From Membranipora membranacea (lineage: Eukaryota > Bryozoa > Gymnolaemata > Cheilostomatida > Membraniporidae), in assembly GCA_914767715.1 (NCBI GenBank), contig OU612066.1, forward strand, positions 29,860,283 to 29,924,282: DNA of 64,000 bases, read 5' to 3'. The notes beneath the pieces were generated by a model, which saw only the letters and a list, made by a program, of their open reading frames with translations, made no database searches and was not told where the DNA came from. Of this stretch, positions 11,462 through 26,400 are shown in pieces. Position 1 is the stretch's first letter; each line of letters opens with the position of its first letter. The position numbers and the translations under genes are program-made.

Positions 11462-14400
11462 TTAGTGATCAACAACACTATTTTCCAGAACAGCGCCGAT
11501 GATACATTTGATTTCCTCATTAAATGTCTCATGTCGCAGCGCCACACGAACATCCGGAACATTTGTTCTTGTGATGTCATTTCCTGCCACACCCTCCTCG
11601 GTATAAGTTGGTCCCAACCAATGAGATTTAACCTGCAACAGAAAAAAACATAGTTGATTTCTCGCTAGAAACTTCAAGCAATTTTTTGCAGAACCAGTTG
11701 GTTAGGTCAGGAATATATTAACGAAAAGTAACATGTATTGATGAGGAAATATATCGATAGAAGATATGCAGATATAACCCATAAACTTACATCATGAGAA
11801 AATCCACTTTGAAGTACACTGTTTCTAGCCAGTTCACACATATCACTGGAGCTGAGCTTAAAGACCTGTGCTGCTATACTGTACTCCTCCATTAAGGGTT
11901 CCTGAAATAACACCATGACCATTTTATGTGAATGAATTTACATGACCACATGTGGTTCTAAATTGTCACCATTCCTTTGTCAAATTCACTCCCTATTTCG
12001 GTGTTTCAATAAGGCCTATTTTGTTACATGGTTGTTCTGTAGGTTAAGTCAGGTAATTTGGGACCTATATCCCAATCTCCCTGATAAAAAAATCACCTTG
12101 GAACATGGGAATTGTTTTCCCTATATCCATGAGGGGATGACTCACATACCAATCTCACACACTTGGAATCCTTTTGAAGCAGCAAAACTGATACCAATCA
12201 CTAGATAATTATGCAAGTCTAGTGGGATTTTATTTGATCCCCTTTCCAATCTAGAGCATTTAATATGCAACAAATAAAGATATGACATTAAGGCAACAGG
12301 TTATGACCTTTCCAACTCAACCATGGTCAGCTCACCTTGGTATAGTGAAACTGTAGGGGATCATCTGTGGACAGGGAGACATTGAGGCCTCGACCAAAGT
12401 ACTCAGGCAGTGGGTTCTTCTGGTAGTTTAGGAAGAGGCTGTTATTACTGAGAGGAGATATTGCTATACCTATTTGTGCCAGGTAGTACAGATACTGCAG
12501 CACTGGTACCTGCAAAAACAGAAGGTAGTAGAAACTAAAAGAGGTGCAAAGTCAAGAGAATGAAGCAATATTGTATCTGCGTATCAATGATTAATGAAAA
12601 TATTGGTGTTGATACACCTATGTTCTATTTTTACTTTGTCATCATGGGTGACGCACTTTGTAACAAGTTTAAGTGTATTTGCACATCTCTAGAACTGTGG
12701 AGTTACATGGAGCACCATTGCAGGGCTGGAATTCTGTGAATTGTCCCTTTATAACAAAAAAATGAGGGGAACAAACATTATACCATACCTTTCTGAGTAA
12801 GAGCCCATGAGATATACTCTCTGCCAGAAGGAAACCAGACACCAGGTGATGAGCTGCGCCTGCCTCTCCACAGTGTGGTCTGAATATCAGTTTGTTCAGT
12901 CCTCGGTCACTGTAACATATAATGGAGAATGGATGGAGAACAGATACTTTTTGAGAAGTACGATTACAGATCTGAACAAAGACAAGCTTAAACCACAGAG
13001 AAAGGGACCAGCCTAACCTGTTTCATGAATTGTCCTCTCGAATATTGTCTCCACTAGAGGCTAAGACTTCAGTAGTTATCTAACACAAATACGTCGCTTG
13101 TACCAGCATATAGATTAGGGCTGGTGTGCAGCCATACTACTGCTGCACAAATAAATCTGGGGACTTATAATTGAAGTAGAGAGGGCAGTGTAGTGGCTTA
13201 TCAATGACAATATGAGGTTGGGCCAGATCCGGTCTCCTTGCTGGTTCAATTTTGAAAGCACATATAGACAAAGAACAAAGTCTGATGCGTCTGTATGAGT
13301 AAGTAAAGTGTATGGAATTCTTGTTCTATGTACAAACCTCCTGAAGTGGTTAAGCACAGCTATATTGGCGTACATATACCATGCATAGTATGAGTAAGGC
13401 GGGTTCTCTGTACTGTTCCACTTCTCCGGTGTGGGAGAGTCCTTGTCAAATATCACAGACTCTGGCTTAGACTCATCATCCACAGAATCTATACCTGACA
13501 CCTGAAATAATAGTATACAATATATTGTAGGGTATCTCAAGTATCCCAGTATGCAATCTTCTGGAAATTCCAGTGGTTCGGAACCATTATAAAATAGATA
13601 TGATTTAACAGGATTGATAGACATCAATAGTGTGTAGCCCAGCACCACTTGATCATATGCCAGTCATTATACCCAAGATGTACTGGGATGCGACAGCAGA
13701 CAGCTTAAACCAAACATACTTCATTTGGAAGATGGGTTTGTGCAAAAAAATGGGTAATTATTGTCTGTTTGCCATTTGATAAAGTTGTCTGGTAACTCAC
13801 ATGCTGAAGGAAGGCGTGAAGCTCAGGATGACTAGCTGGGTTATTTGTTGCTTCAAAGAGAGGCTCAAAAATATTCTGAAGCATCTGTCCGAAATTCTCA
13901 ATCTGCTTGTTAGCTTTATAAATGTCACTAGAAACACAAAACAAAGCAATCACACATTGTATTGTAATCAAGCAAAGTAAAAGCTATGTTTATGATAACC
14001 ATTGTTAAATGTTATTTAGTAGTTTATCGATAATAATTTATCCGCATTGCTGTGGTAATAGTTTGGAATTAGTCGTATGTTTATCACTATTTAGCTAGTG
14101 TGTCAAGTGGTCATAGACATAGGACTAGGAAAGGGTGAATCCATTTCTATCCAGCCGTATCCAATTGCTTAATTGCACAATTTGGTCCATTCTGATGGCA
14201 TTACAATAGCTATAACCTATGACCTAGTTCTCTGGAGAGTACGGTCTCATACTACTACCCTCCCCCCACATAAGACAAGACAAGAGTTGAGCGTAAAATG
14301 ATATTGTATTTTACTATACTCACTAAAGTCTGGGAATCTGTACCATCCAGACAACATTAGGCGAGTGGACTTTGAACTTGATAGCCCACTTAGCGAGATC

Positions 14401-17400
14401 ATCCCACTCAGTACGTGATCTGCCGTATATAGAGAGACGAAACTCGGCATTCTGGTATTTACTCTCCTCCAAATCACTCATCACCTCCTACAATAAACAT
14501 GATCTGGTTCAATTGTCAGCAATAGTTACAATACATGATGGAATTGATAGAGGAACGGATGACTTGTAGGTGTCAAATCCACCAAATGAAATAAATAACG
14601 GCACGTTCCTATTGTCTGAAAATCTCTAGATTTTTATCATTGAGAGAAGTGCAGATATATAACAACAATTGATCTGATTTAATGGAATATTCAGTTGCAG
14701 TTAGTGAAATGGTATGTTTTTTATTTAGTATATCAGAAGAAACTCCCATCCTAATAACTAAGCTCATTGCAACTGGCTCTTATGATCCAAAGCAACAGTG
14801 CTCAATAGAGCACAACACCAAGGTAGGACAACTTGCAGATAGGATGTACAAAAAATATGATTTTTAAATACTATACAAATAGCTCTGATAAATACAAACT
14901 ATACAAACCTTCATGATTTCTGCGAAGTATCTTCCTTGTATATCGTTGGTAGTTTTCATGAATATGTCACGGATAATTGAAGCACCAATGGGGTTGTATT
15001 TGGCATTGAACTTGTCAAATCTGTGAAATGTGTTCCTACCCTGAAAACAAATCAAATGAGAAAGTGATCAACCGTCAGTTTTACGACTTTTGATAATGGC
15101 ATCATCCTAAAAGTTCCAGGTTGAAATTTTTCACTATGGCTAACTAGTAGATTGATTGCACATTGGCTTTGTGCAAAGTGACACCCACTGACTTGTCCCT
15201 ACTGGTCATGATACTTTAACGGGAGAGCATCTATAGATGTAGGGTAAATCAGTTCCCAATACACAGAGGGGTTGTGGCTCCAGGGACAATACAATCAATA
15301 CTGTGATTCAATTTGAGACAGTAGGGAGTACTACAGACTGAGATATTAGTCTGTGAATACCATTTAATTAGTTCAATAAAAGACTGATCTGAGAGTCATA
15401 TCAAGCTAAAGCATATGCCTGGAACTAGGGCGCACCCTGTTAGATTGTTTTATCCTGTTTCAGTAGATAATGCTCTCTATATACAAATTGATATTCAATG
15501 CTTTGGCAATTGGCATATCACAGAATTTCAATAAAAAAATAAATATTTGGTCAATCGTTTTCAAAACTACACAACATTTAACTCACAACTATCAACATAA
15601 TTTTGCAAGGCATAGTAGAATGATTTCACAGCCCACAAGTGAAAAATGAAGGTATTTAATATGTATTATGCAAACACATTCATGCATAGTCATCAATTTC
15701 AGCCAACAAGAAGTTCAACCACTTTTTTGCAGTTTTGAAATGAAAAGAGTGTTATTGCTGTTTTTGGTTAAGAAAGAGATAAAAATTTATATTTAGCATA
15801 TTTATAATGTTGTTTAGAATTTAAAAGCCTAGGTTCACCATCTCAGAGATATGTTTAGGGGGTGGCAAAGCATAATATCTCTACAATTAGTGCTTGAGGA
15901 TTTAGAATGTACTCAGACAAGGACATCTAAGTGCCTGCTGACCGACTAGCAGCTTATAGTTCTTACACTAATGGATTCTACTTACGCAATGTACATCCAG
16001 AACATCAACAGATATGTCGTAGGCTGTAACTCCCACGCTCGCAAACACCTAAAAACATCCAAAAATATTAAGTGATCATGTTATATCAGACAAAAACAAG
16101 TTTATGCATTGATGGGCGCAATTAAATAAACTAGTTCATTGGTGGGAGAAGGGAAGGAACACTTTATACCATTATTTTATCAGGAAAAAAACAATCATTT
16201 TTTTTTACCAACAAACGTCAAATTGCAGAAGGCTGGTCACTTCAAAATCTAAATACTTTGCCATGGGTTTCAATCAAGCTAGGGAAACAGAAGTGTCTGT
16301 TGATAGTAATAAATGATGACTTTCAGCACTTTTCGGTCTGGTAATTGTCCATTATTGTGTTTTGGGAGTGGGGCTTTCCATTTTGCAGTTTGATGTCGTG
16401 TCTCCTTATCCTTGTTGCCTGTTTTTACAATACAGAGTAGAGTTGTAAAGATAACTGTCATCACTCCAAGAAGGAGGGATGAACTCCTTCTTGGAGTCAG
16501 TAAATAACTGTCAGGAGTAAAAAGTAAGCCAGTATTATAATGCTACATTGACCATATTTATCTATAATCTCTCCAGGCAGCTTTAAAGCTGCTGCCAAAT
16601 CTCAGTGTTTTGAGGGTAATCTGATTAATGAGTACAATGCTGCTGTTAGGGCCTTACGCACATTCACTTATATACAGGGTTAATGGAATTATCATATTGA
16701 TTAGAACTCAAAGATGAGTTGCCTCGAATCATTCTGTGTGAGTGACAATCATTGTAACGCCAAATTTTGGGAGCAACTCATCATCCTAGCCAACAAACAG
16801 CAATTTTTTTGTTAGTACTAATGAATCTTGGTGTGATATATATCAAAACAGACATCTCATCTACAGCATTTTGATATTTTTAGGCACTTGCGACTTTCAA
16901 GATTGAGGATTATGTGCTCTGTGACTTTTTGACAGTATAACAGTGTTGACAGTCCTACTGTCAACATAGAAGTTCAGCAAACACATTATGAGTGTATTTG
17001 AGAAGGCAGGAGTGGTGTATCTCTGCTTTCTGGACACAATAATAATTGTGGGAAACGCCTCAGTCTTCATTCTTATTTGTGTCAACCCAAAACTACGCAA
17101 CGCAACAGGTATGATTTTCGTTTTAACTAACTTGTATTGTCTGTTTTTTTTAAAGTTTGACTTAAGGTATAGTAACGCCTAAAAAAAAAGTTGTCCGAAT
17201 TAGTTGATTTTGGCATATATGGAAGACCATCTAGGTAGGAGTATATTTCTACGAGAGTCGAGGACGTAACGTCTTTTGACGTCGCGTCATGACTGCACGA
17301 AAATCACGTATTTTGCTGGAAAGGAAACTTTCAGGCAGCTGTAGCATAGAGATGGAATTGGTTTTCTTCTTGATTTTTGAATAGCGGTTTATAAAGAAGG

Positions 17401-20400
17401 TGAGGTTGAATTATTTATCATCATATTCCTTCAATTTGGCTCCTGAGTGCTTTTTTGTGCACGATGAAGTAACGCATAATTTTGTGCCAGACATGAGGTT
17501 TCTTATTGGTGTCCTCACAGCTGAATTCTAATCTGACAGCATAAAAAACACTAGTTAACAATTCTAGAGACTTCAAAATGTATATATATGGAAAAAATAT
17601 TCTCCTACATAGACTTTGGGAGTGGACACCACCGTGTAAAGGAAAGTAATATTTGCTCATTAGCTCAACTGTGCATTTAGTTATTTATCTAACACAATTT
17701 GAGCACCTGACATGATTTATTGTATCTGTTGCATGCATTGACTCCTCATGACAACGGCGTGACCAATGTGTAAGTGATAAACAATCATTAATGCTCTACA
17801 TGCTCTCATTTCTATCAGTAGGGGATGTTTGGTTATTTTCTCAATGACAAAACATGGTATGATATGGAGTTATTTTTCTGAAGATATAGAAGGCCTGAGC
17901 CTTGATTGATTGCCAATTATTTTAGTAAACCAACTGATAACAGCGGCGTGATGTTGCTCTTCAACTTAGCTACCATAGCAACAACTGTATCACCTCTCAA
18001 AGTTGACTTACTGAACACAGGAAGCAAATCTGCTCTATGGGGGTGACTCACCTCTTAAATCACAATTTGTCACTTATCCCCTTTGAATTCCATATTCATA
18101 TTTCTTGGAAGGTGTGAGTTCTGATTTCATCTTTGTTTTATGATGGTTTTTGACGAGTTTGGACATGTTTATCCAAATATGTGGCCAATAATACAACATA
18201 ATCTCCACTTCGGTAATCAGATAATAATTTTTTATGAATGAAACAGAGATGTTTCCGGTTGACCTAATTTGATGACCAATAATTTGGGAATCAGCAGGAC
18301 ATTTCAACATCAGCTGTAAAAAAGACAGAGTGAATTGTCTTCCTCCTGACATTGAAAAGACAACTTTGTGCATTTTTTAGCCTGTTCTGTCATATTCAAA
18401 TATCCTATTGTTTCATGATCGATGCTGTCATTGTCCTCTGATTGCCATGCCCAAAGCAGTTGTTTGTGTTATCAGACTGCTATTACACCACCATTTCCAG
18501 CTGATAGCTGATTTCACGCACTGCTGGTATAGCTCGTTGCGTCATGCGCAAAGTGTGAATAATTTCATTCATATATAATTTTCTCGCGCTCTGTTTCATA
18601 GTATTCGTAGTAATTGTAGTAAATACTGTAATTAGCAATAAATAATAAATAGATGAAGATATTGCAAAAAATTTTTTTGTATAACCAATAGTTTCAAATT
18701 ACCTATCCGACTATAATGGTATTATAAAAATTCACCGACACCGTTACTATAGCAAGTTAGCAATGTAAAGTAGCAGAGAGACAGATAATGAAAGAAAACA
18801 TGTTCATCAAAGAGTAGAAGTTATTGAAACCCCTGGAACACTGAAGGTTTTGACTCTCTGTATTTTGGCCACATCACAAAATTACCTACAATGAGACTGA
18901 TATTCAACACGACTTCTTATTTGCAGGTTTTATTATGGGTAATCTCATGTTATGCGACCTGATACTTGGTGCTCTTATTCCTCTTTCCATCAACACAATA
19001 ATCAACGAAGGTAACTGGGAGTTTGGTGATATCGTATGTACCATCAGCGGATTTGCTATAACGGCAGCTAACTGCGCTGCCAACTGGGCGCTATGTTTAG
19101 TCAGCGTGGAACGTTACTTAGCTATACTCTACCCATTCAATCACAATATATATGTACAGTATGTCAAATACATCAGCATTGTACTGTGGTTCTTTGTACT
19201 AGCTCACAACTCGGTCATGCTGCACTACTCTGATGCCTTTATATTTATCGATGATATGTACATGTGTGGTCCAAATCTCAGAAGTTACCCACTGTATATA
19301 GTTTTACTCAACCTATTCGATCTAGTCTTACCAAACACTATAATCATATATACTTATATCAAAATACACCAAGAGGTGCAAAGACATAATCGGGAGATAG
19401 CTGTGAACACGCTACGCAGTACCTCCACTAAAGGTGACGATCTCGACATGAACGCCCCTACAGAATGGAAAGCCGCTCTAGTAATAATAGCTATAGTCGG
19501 TGTGTTTAATGTGTGCTGGATACCATTTGGTGTTGGTATGCTTGCGTATGCTCTACATGCACCGCTGCCTTACGGCCTGGCAGCCTCACTATTCTGGATA
19601 GCTCTGACACAGGCTGGAGTTAACCCTTTAGTGTATACTGTATTAAACCGAACTTATCGTAAGGAAATTATGAGGATGCTCAAGTGTCAACTTCCTATTC
19701 AGAGAGAACTTTCTGCTGTGTCACTATGATCACACTGACTCATCACTTTACTGATTTCCTGGCTCGGTACCAGGTACAATGACTTTTTTTGCTATGTCAT
19801 GTTCAATCTACTGAATGTCAATACAAGGCCAATCCTGAGCAAATAAACCAATTCCTATCTATCTATATATTTAAGTTATGAGCTACAACTATCAGGCTTG
19901 CTAAGATACCATATCTTGTGTCAGCCTGTTTTTGATAATAGTTTGCTGATATAAATTCCGGAACTCATCTTGCCCTAGTTGTGGGTTTAATATCTTGATT
20001 CTCATCCCTGTGCTCCATCTTTTCATTTCTACTGTCCAAATAGTAAGATAACAGTTGTGAATTCTGGTATAGAGATCTAATACCGGCAGACTTACCTCTC
20101 CGAGGGTCATCATCTCACCAGACTTCTTATTTCTGGCCACAGTGACATCAGATTCATTCTTCATCTTCTTCTTGATAAATCTAAGCAGGTGCTTGTGATT
20201 CATACATGATGAGGCGTGGATGTGAGTGTCAACCTGCAGTTATAATCAAAACTTATTTGTAAAATGTGAATATGTAATCAAAGCAATTCATGAAATTAAG
20301 TTATTTTGATCTGCGAGTTATTAGATTCGAACGCATTTGAGGTGGAGGGCCCCCCTTTCCTTGTCATGGGGACATGATACATGACACTATTGGCTTCATC

Positions 20401-23400
20401 ACCCAACTTTTCCAGCCACAAACATCATTGCACACAAGCGGTCTGAGAGGTTTGACATGTGAAGAAGCATTCAAATAGTCAACAATATCGACACAACTTC
20501 GAAAGGTTTGTTTATTGCTATAGGTTTTTCATTACTCTAACAATTCCACTGAAAACCATTCACTGACCGACATATTTTCTGATGACTTAGGCAAAAATGA
20601 AAATTGCAATAAAATTCAAATGCTTATTAGAGAAAAATGGTTGGCTGTAGTGCAAGGTAATCTGGTCAGGCGCCATATTTAACAATCTCACACTTGAAAC
20701 CTGGAAAGAAAAATAAAATAGAAAGCTAACACTGTATCAACGTCTAAAACTCATTGCAAACAAATAGTAGAGCTCACCTTTCTGATATTGTAGAAGTCTC
20801 TGTGAGGAACTCTCTTCTGAGCCACTGACTCCAGGTTCTCGTTCAGGAGGCAGTGCATGTGGAACTTAGAGGAGAGGTACTGCAGGCGGCGGTAGGCGAA
20901 TGACTTCCTGCACAGAGTATATAAAAAGTCAGAGTAAGAGGCAGCACAAATTAATTAGCTCACAATGTTGAGGAAGAATGATGAATCCGGTTGAGCTTAG
21001 ATGATATTTCACTTAACATCTCAACACAAAACTATCTGCATTTTTAATTGATGACCAAAAAATTGGACTCAAGTTATGATTTTAAAATTTGAATAAAAGT
21101 CTACATGATCATAATAATGAATTAATGTTTGCCACGTGGACACAACTTAAAAGCTATAAGCAGCAGAAGCGTTAGATAAACTCACAGCGGGCCATCAGTA
21201 ATCAGGTTTAACATGATGTTATACTCAGCCAGGTAGGACTGTGTATCAGGATAAGGCCACTCTATGGGTTTACCCTGATTAGCATTCTCCTCACTGTCAA
21301 ACACATGCATTACTCCGTCTACCATCCTCATCACAAGGTTCAGCGCAGGATCGACTACCACATCAAATGGGTCTCCTTCCCTGCGAGGAGGATGTATGGG
21401 GAAATCTGTAAATAGGCAAATGAAGATCAGTCACAGAAGAATAACATCTTATTTCATTCACTGGATATCGCTTAGTTTAATTTCGTCTTTTAAGCCAAGT
21501 GCTCAACATCGTCACATGTCCGCCATAAAGGTCTATGGGTAAGAGCAAACACATGTATCCTCTCTTAGTAATCACAAGAGGAATCAAAACATATATTTAA
21601 GAACACTAAAACTCACAGCTGCGTATTAAAAAATTGAATGGAAATAATAAATAATTTCTTCAATCAGTCAAGCTAACATCCAATTTAGAGTTGCATAAGC
21701 TCAGAGCTTGAGTGAAATCATTCTTTTCTAGCATATGGTGCAGGATTGAAGAGCATTTAATATGAGTAAAACCACACCTAGAACTGAAAACAAGGTGGCA
21801 CTAGGAATAATTAAAGTTGCCAGAAATTGCTACATAAGTGGTAAAATAGTTGCACACAACACTAATTCGGAGTTATCTTGTCTTTGATATTAATCAGACA
21901 ACTCCAAATTGTAGGAAACTTTCACACAAATTATACACTCAGTTTTTATCACTAGTGCTTCACACAACCTCACACGGAACAAAGACAGGATGATTATAGA
22001 GCAGAAAAAAATCAGGATGAAAATCAAAGCAAACTACTGATTGTTCAGTCATAACTATGAATCACCTGCTATTGATTGGTAAACTAAACAAAACATAGTC
22101 AATTTTTAAATGCTCCGTGATGATTCGATCATGACATGATTTGAAACTTTATCATGCAGTTTATAACCAAAGAGTAATATATATAATATCACTCCTCGAT
22201 ATAACCAGCTGGTACCATAAATCTGGCCTACTTGATATTGAGAAGTGCCTCAAAGTGTTAGCTCTTAGTGGCATGCAACTTCAGCCCGATATTCTTAACT
22301 AGCTTGTATCGTTTGACCTGACCTAGATATTTACCAGTTTTGATTGTTTATCACTGAAATATGCACATAGTTCTAAGACACCCGCAAAAGGATATAAATG
22401 AACAAAGATTGCGGGCAAGGGACCATTGACCAAGCAAGGCTTCGTATTTCGGGGAAGATGTAGTAGAGTTGACAGGTTTTAAGCTTCCAAATACACCCTT
22501 GCCATATTGTATCAGTAATGCTGCAGTGTGGGATCAGTTCAAACTTCAATCCGACAGCACAAACAAAATACCACACAATTTCAAATTCTAGCATATTTGG
22601 ATGTTTCTTACCACTGCTGTCCTCATACAGTTGGTCTAAGACCACAAAATATGAGCAAAGTTGAAGGAAATCACAGCACAGAAGGTTTCATGCAGTTTGT
22701 AACCAAATAAAGTATAAGCTAACAACGTCAATGGAAATTTGACAACAGATATTGAGATATTCGCGGCTGAGCCCATGCTGGCTAGCAGACTTTGTCATCA
22801 AGAGGGCAATACAGAGTATATGTGTATAGACTAGCTACTCCATACAAAATCACTTGATATAGCCTTGATGGTATCTAGTAGTTCTCACATTTCCCTATCT
22901 CCCCTCTAGAAATAGTTGGTTTAGTGCTAGGTTTGTGCTTAGTTTACCTGCAATAGATTTCTTCTTCAACAGAATATTTTCATCAGAGCCATCAAACTCC
23001 TCAAATAGATTACAGAACCGATTCACATGTACAGACTTAAGCTGCTTTGCTGTTGGTTTGTGGAATACCTGCAGAGAGGCTTTCATGTACCGCTGTCTGA
23101 GCATCAAACCCTTGACTATCTGCTCAGAAAACCGCTTCAACTCTTCAATAGGAACCTGAAATGGAAGACAAGCATTGCAGTCAGTTTGAATCCCAGTTGT
23201 ACAGTGAAAGAAACTGCCCTCATACAAATTCGAATTCCTAAGTAGCTGCATTGATCAAATCAGCTATGGATTTCAGGCCAGCATCTTACATCTGCATATT
23301 TGAGATTTTTCTAACAATACATTACACATGAAAACAAAGCAAATAGTCCATGTTCCATATAAAGTGCAGCTTTATTTAGTAGATACTAGATCAAGTATTA

Positions 23401-26400
23401 TCCAATGTTGTTCCCTACCTCTGCGGCGTGACCAGTTGATCGGAAGCAACTCTGAATGCAGCCAAATGGACCAAACTTGGTCAAAGAAGATGTCTACATA
23501 TTTCATATTGCATGTTGGGGGAGATAACTTACACCACTGTGATCTTCCCCGCTGATGGTTACTCTCTGAAAGTCGAGCTCTACTTGACTGATTTCTCTGT
23601 TATGTCTCTCTGACTGCTGATCCAGATTACTACTTGTACTGGAGGTGAGAGAATGAGCTGAGCTGACACCCTCCAAATCTACATCCATTACACTACAATA
23701 TATCAGAGTCAATATTCAACAAAATACAAACAACATATCTTAGACTCAGATTGAGCATAATCCAATCTGCCTGCATTTAGAGTCTGAGCCGCCGCCGGTT
23801 TACATGGGAATGACCGGACTACGGGCAAATTGGATCAAACTTGTTCTATCTAAGACTCAACATTCAGACTGTGTTGTTTAAAAATTGTAGGGTCTATCTT
23901 ACTTGGTACCATGCTGTTCCCGATTCGCTGGCAGGTCAGAACAAACCATGTACATTAACAGAGCCCAGTTGTCAGTATACTGCAGCAAGATTTGTACCTA
24001 AGACCACCAACATTGGATTGTCAGAGGGCAGGTGCTCTAACCAACTGGGCTACTTCCTACTCCTGACGTTGAAACAATCCGGCCTTATGCAAAGTCCCCA
24101 GTTAGCTAGTTTATGGTGAACTCATGCATCATTGAGGATGCAAGGCTCTAAGAAATGCAAATTCCATTACAAAGACTGAGCAACTCCATCAAAGAGTCAT
24201 TGACTCCATGACTAAATTTTGCTCCCTGCACTCGTTGGCCTGGTTACGTGTTGAATAACTTTGTCAAACTTGGCCACATAGGACAACATCCCATTGTTAC
24301 AGCAATATAGCCAAGAATACCTTTTCGTTTTCTAAGGATCCTGGGAAAACATGAGATATGTATACGTAACAGCGAAACCCCTGGATATCGGGGATGAACA
24401 GGTTACATCATGAGGCATTGAAATTTTTGGGTGTTATCTCAAGTGAAATTTGTTTAAGTGGTCGGAACTTATATATAGTGTTTGTTCATAACAGAAGTAC
24501 TAACCCTTTAAGATTGTAAGTAAGCAAGTATTTATAATTTTTTGATGTAAATTTCTGAATTATTTTGATCATCGTGGTTTATTATGGCAATGAAAAGATG
24601 AATGACACCGAATCTTGGCAATGAAAGCCAATGTCTGTCTGCACTCTACACCTACGGCCAATGTCATACCAACCACATTCTAGGAAATGTACAATCCAAA
24701 CTAGACATCAAAAAGACATCAAAACATAGTGGGTAGGCTTCCACAATCATTCAAGGGTGGAAGTAGGGAGTGGACAGCCAAGATAATATGTCAACAAGAG
24801 GATTAATATAAGCTTAAGCGCCAGGGATGGCCATCTAACCATGGCAATGGCAAAGAGAGAAAATGATGTGAAATTGATGCAGTGATACATTAAAATTTAA
24901 TTTATATGTTTACGATGAAAACTAATCTAACTAATCCAACAAATGTGGTATAGATGGAGGTTTGAACTGATCATCCTATTACTCAGAGCCATTAATCACT
25001 CACAACCATAACAGAATACCCATCTTACTATATGGTTGTAATTTAATGCATTTGAACATGGTCGGTAGTAGCATTTCATTACCAACCACTGGGTGGGGAA
25101 AGTGGTTGATCATGAAATGCTACAACCAGCTATCCCGACCATGCTTAAGCGCTTAAACTATATAAACAACGTCGAGTTTTAGTTAAAGCCTCAAACTTAT
25201 ATCTATGTAATTCTCCAGATCCGTTTTCATGTGATCAAAGTTTAGGTCCTGAACACAAAACTCTTTCCTTGAAAGAAAAGTCACAAATTGACAAGCCTAC
25301 CTGTTGCCATTAGTACTTTTGGCCGTTGTATGACCGTTGCTTGCTCCGTTAGTAGCTTGCGGTGGTGAGGAGGGTAGTTTATCATCTATCTGACTACCTC
25401 TATGAGGAGAGGTCGATATCTCGTCCTCCAGCACACTCATATTAGCTGCCACTACGGAGGTCAAGGGCAGGCTGCCTTTTCTGCGTAACACAAGAACATG
25501 CACAGTGATGTCAAACAGACACCCAATGTGAAAGTCAAGTTCAGTGGATTTGACATAAGGTTTGTTACAGTTACAGTGTGGACACTTGAAGCTGTAAAGC
25601 CAATATCATGCCGCAGAATATTTCATATCAGTGCTAGGGTAAGGTTATGGCTGTCAGGAGGGGGGAGGGCAGAGTTTGAAGGGCTCTACTTTGTGTCTGC
25701 GTGTGAGTTAAGACTTATGAATCAAATTTTCTATTTTAAAACTTTTTCTATCGCTTTTACCTATACAATCAAAGCTACCAGTAATCAAACTATTTTTGTT
25801 GTTCGGAGTTACATTGCCGAGGCATATAAATCTTGGTGTTGGTGTTGTCGGGACAGAGGATTATTATTGTTGATTCAAATTTACATTTCGAAATTCCGCC
25901 AGTCATGCCATAACTATCTTTGCCCCTGAGGCTAAATGTCGACATGTGGGAAACAGGTGGGCTCCATGCTCTGGCAATCTGCCAGTATCATTTATAGTCT
26001 GACTCAAGGTAATGACTGCTAATTGTCAAAACACACTCATTCCATGTTTTTTTTGTAAAAAATACTACTTTCGATGAATTATCAAAAAAGTTTCGCAGCG
26101 GGAGCTTGTCACCGTACAAAATTAAGTCTGGATACAATTTCAAGTTGGAAGCAAAACAAAAGTATCAGACACTAACGGCTCCATAAGGGCAACAACTAGG
26201 TGCGCCGCTCGTCTCAAACTCTTAATGACCTACATGTGTGTTTATCAAGAGCCTGTATCTGGCGTGTGATGCCATATATAGGTACTGTAGCTCTTGCGAT
26301 ACCTTGCTAACCATTTTATGTCTTCAGTTTGACTTACTTTTTATATATTTTATCTTCGAGTATCTCTCTATGTTGTTTCTGTTCGATAGGGAAGTGAGGC

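Noticed and set aside
13115-13648. 177-codon - strand frame as a stand-alone gene
   Set aside because: Only 13338-13501 is coding (AMP deaminase exon 14); the rest is intron read-through.
25498-25929. 143-codon + strand frame antisense in an AMP deaminase intron
   Set aside because: The longest unexplained frame, but it lacks domain features and codon regularity, and no donor or acceptor gives a sensible protein.
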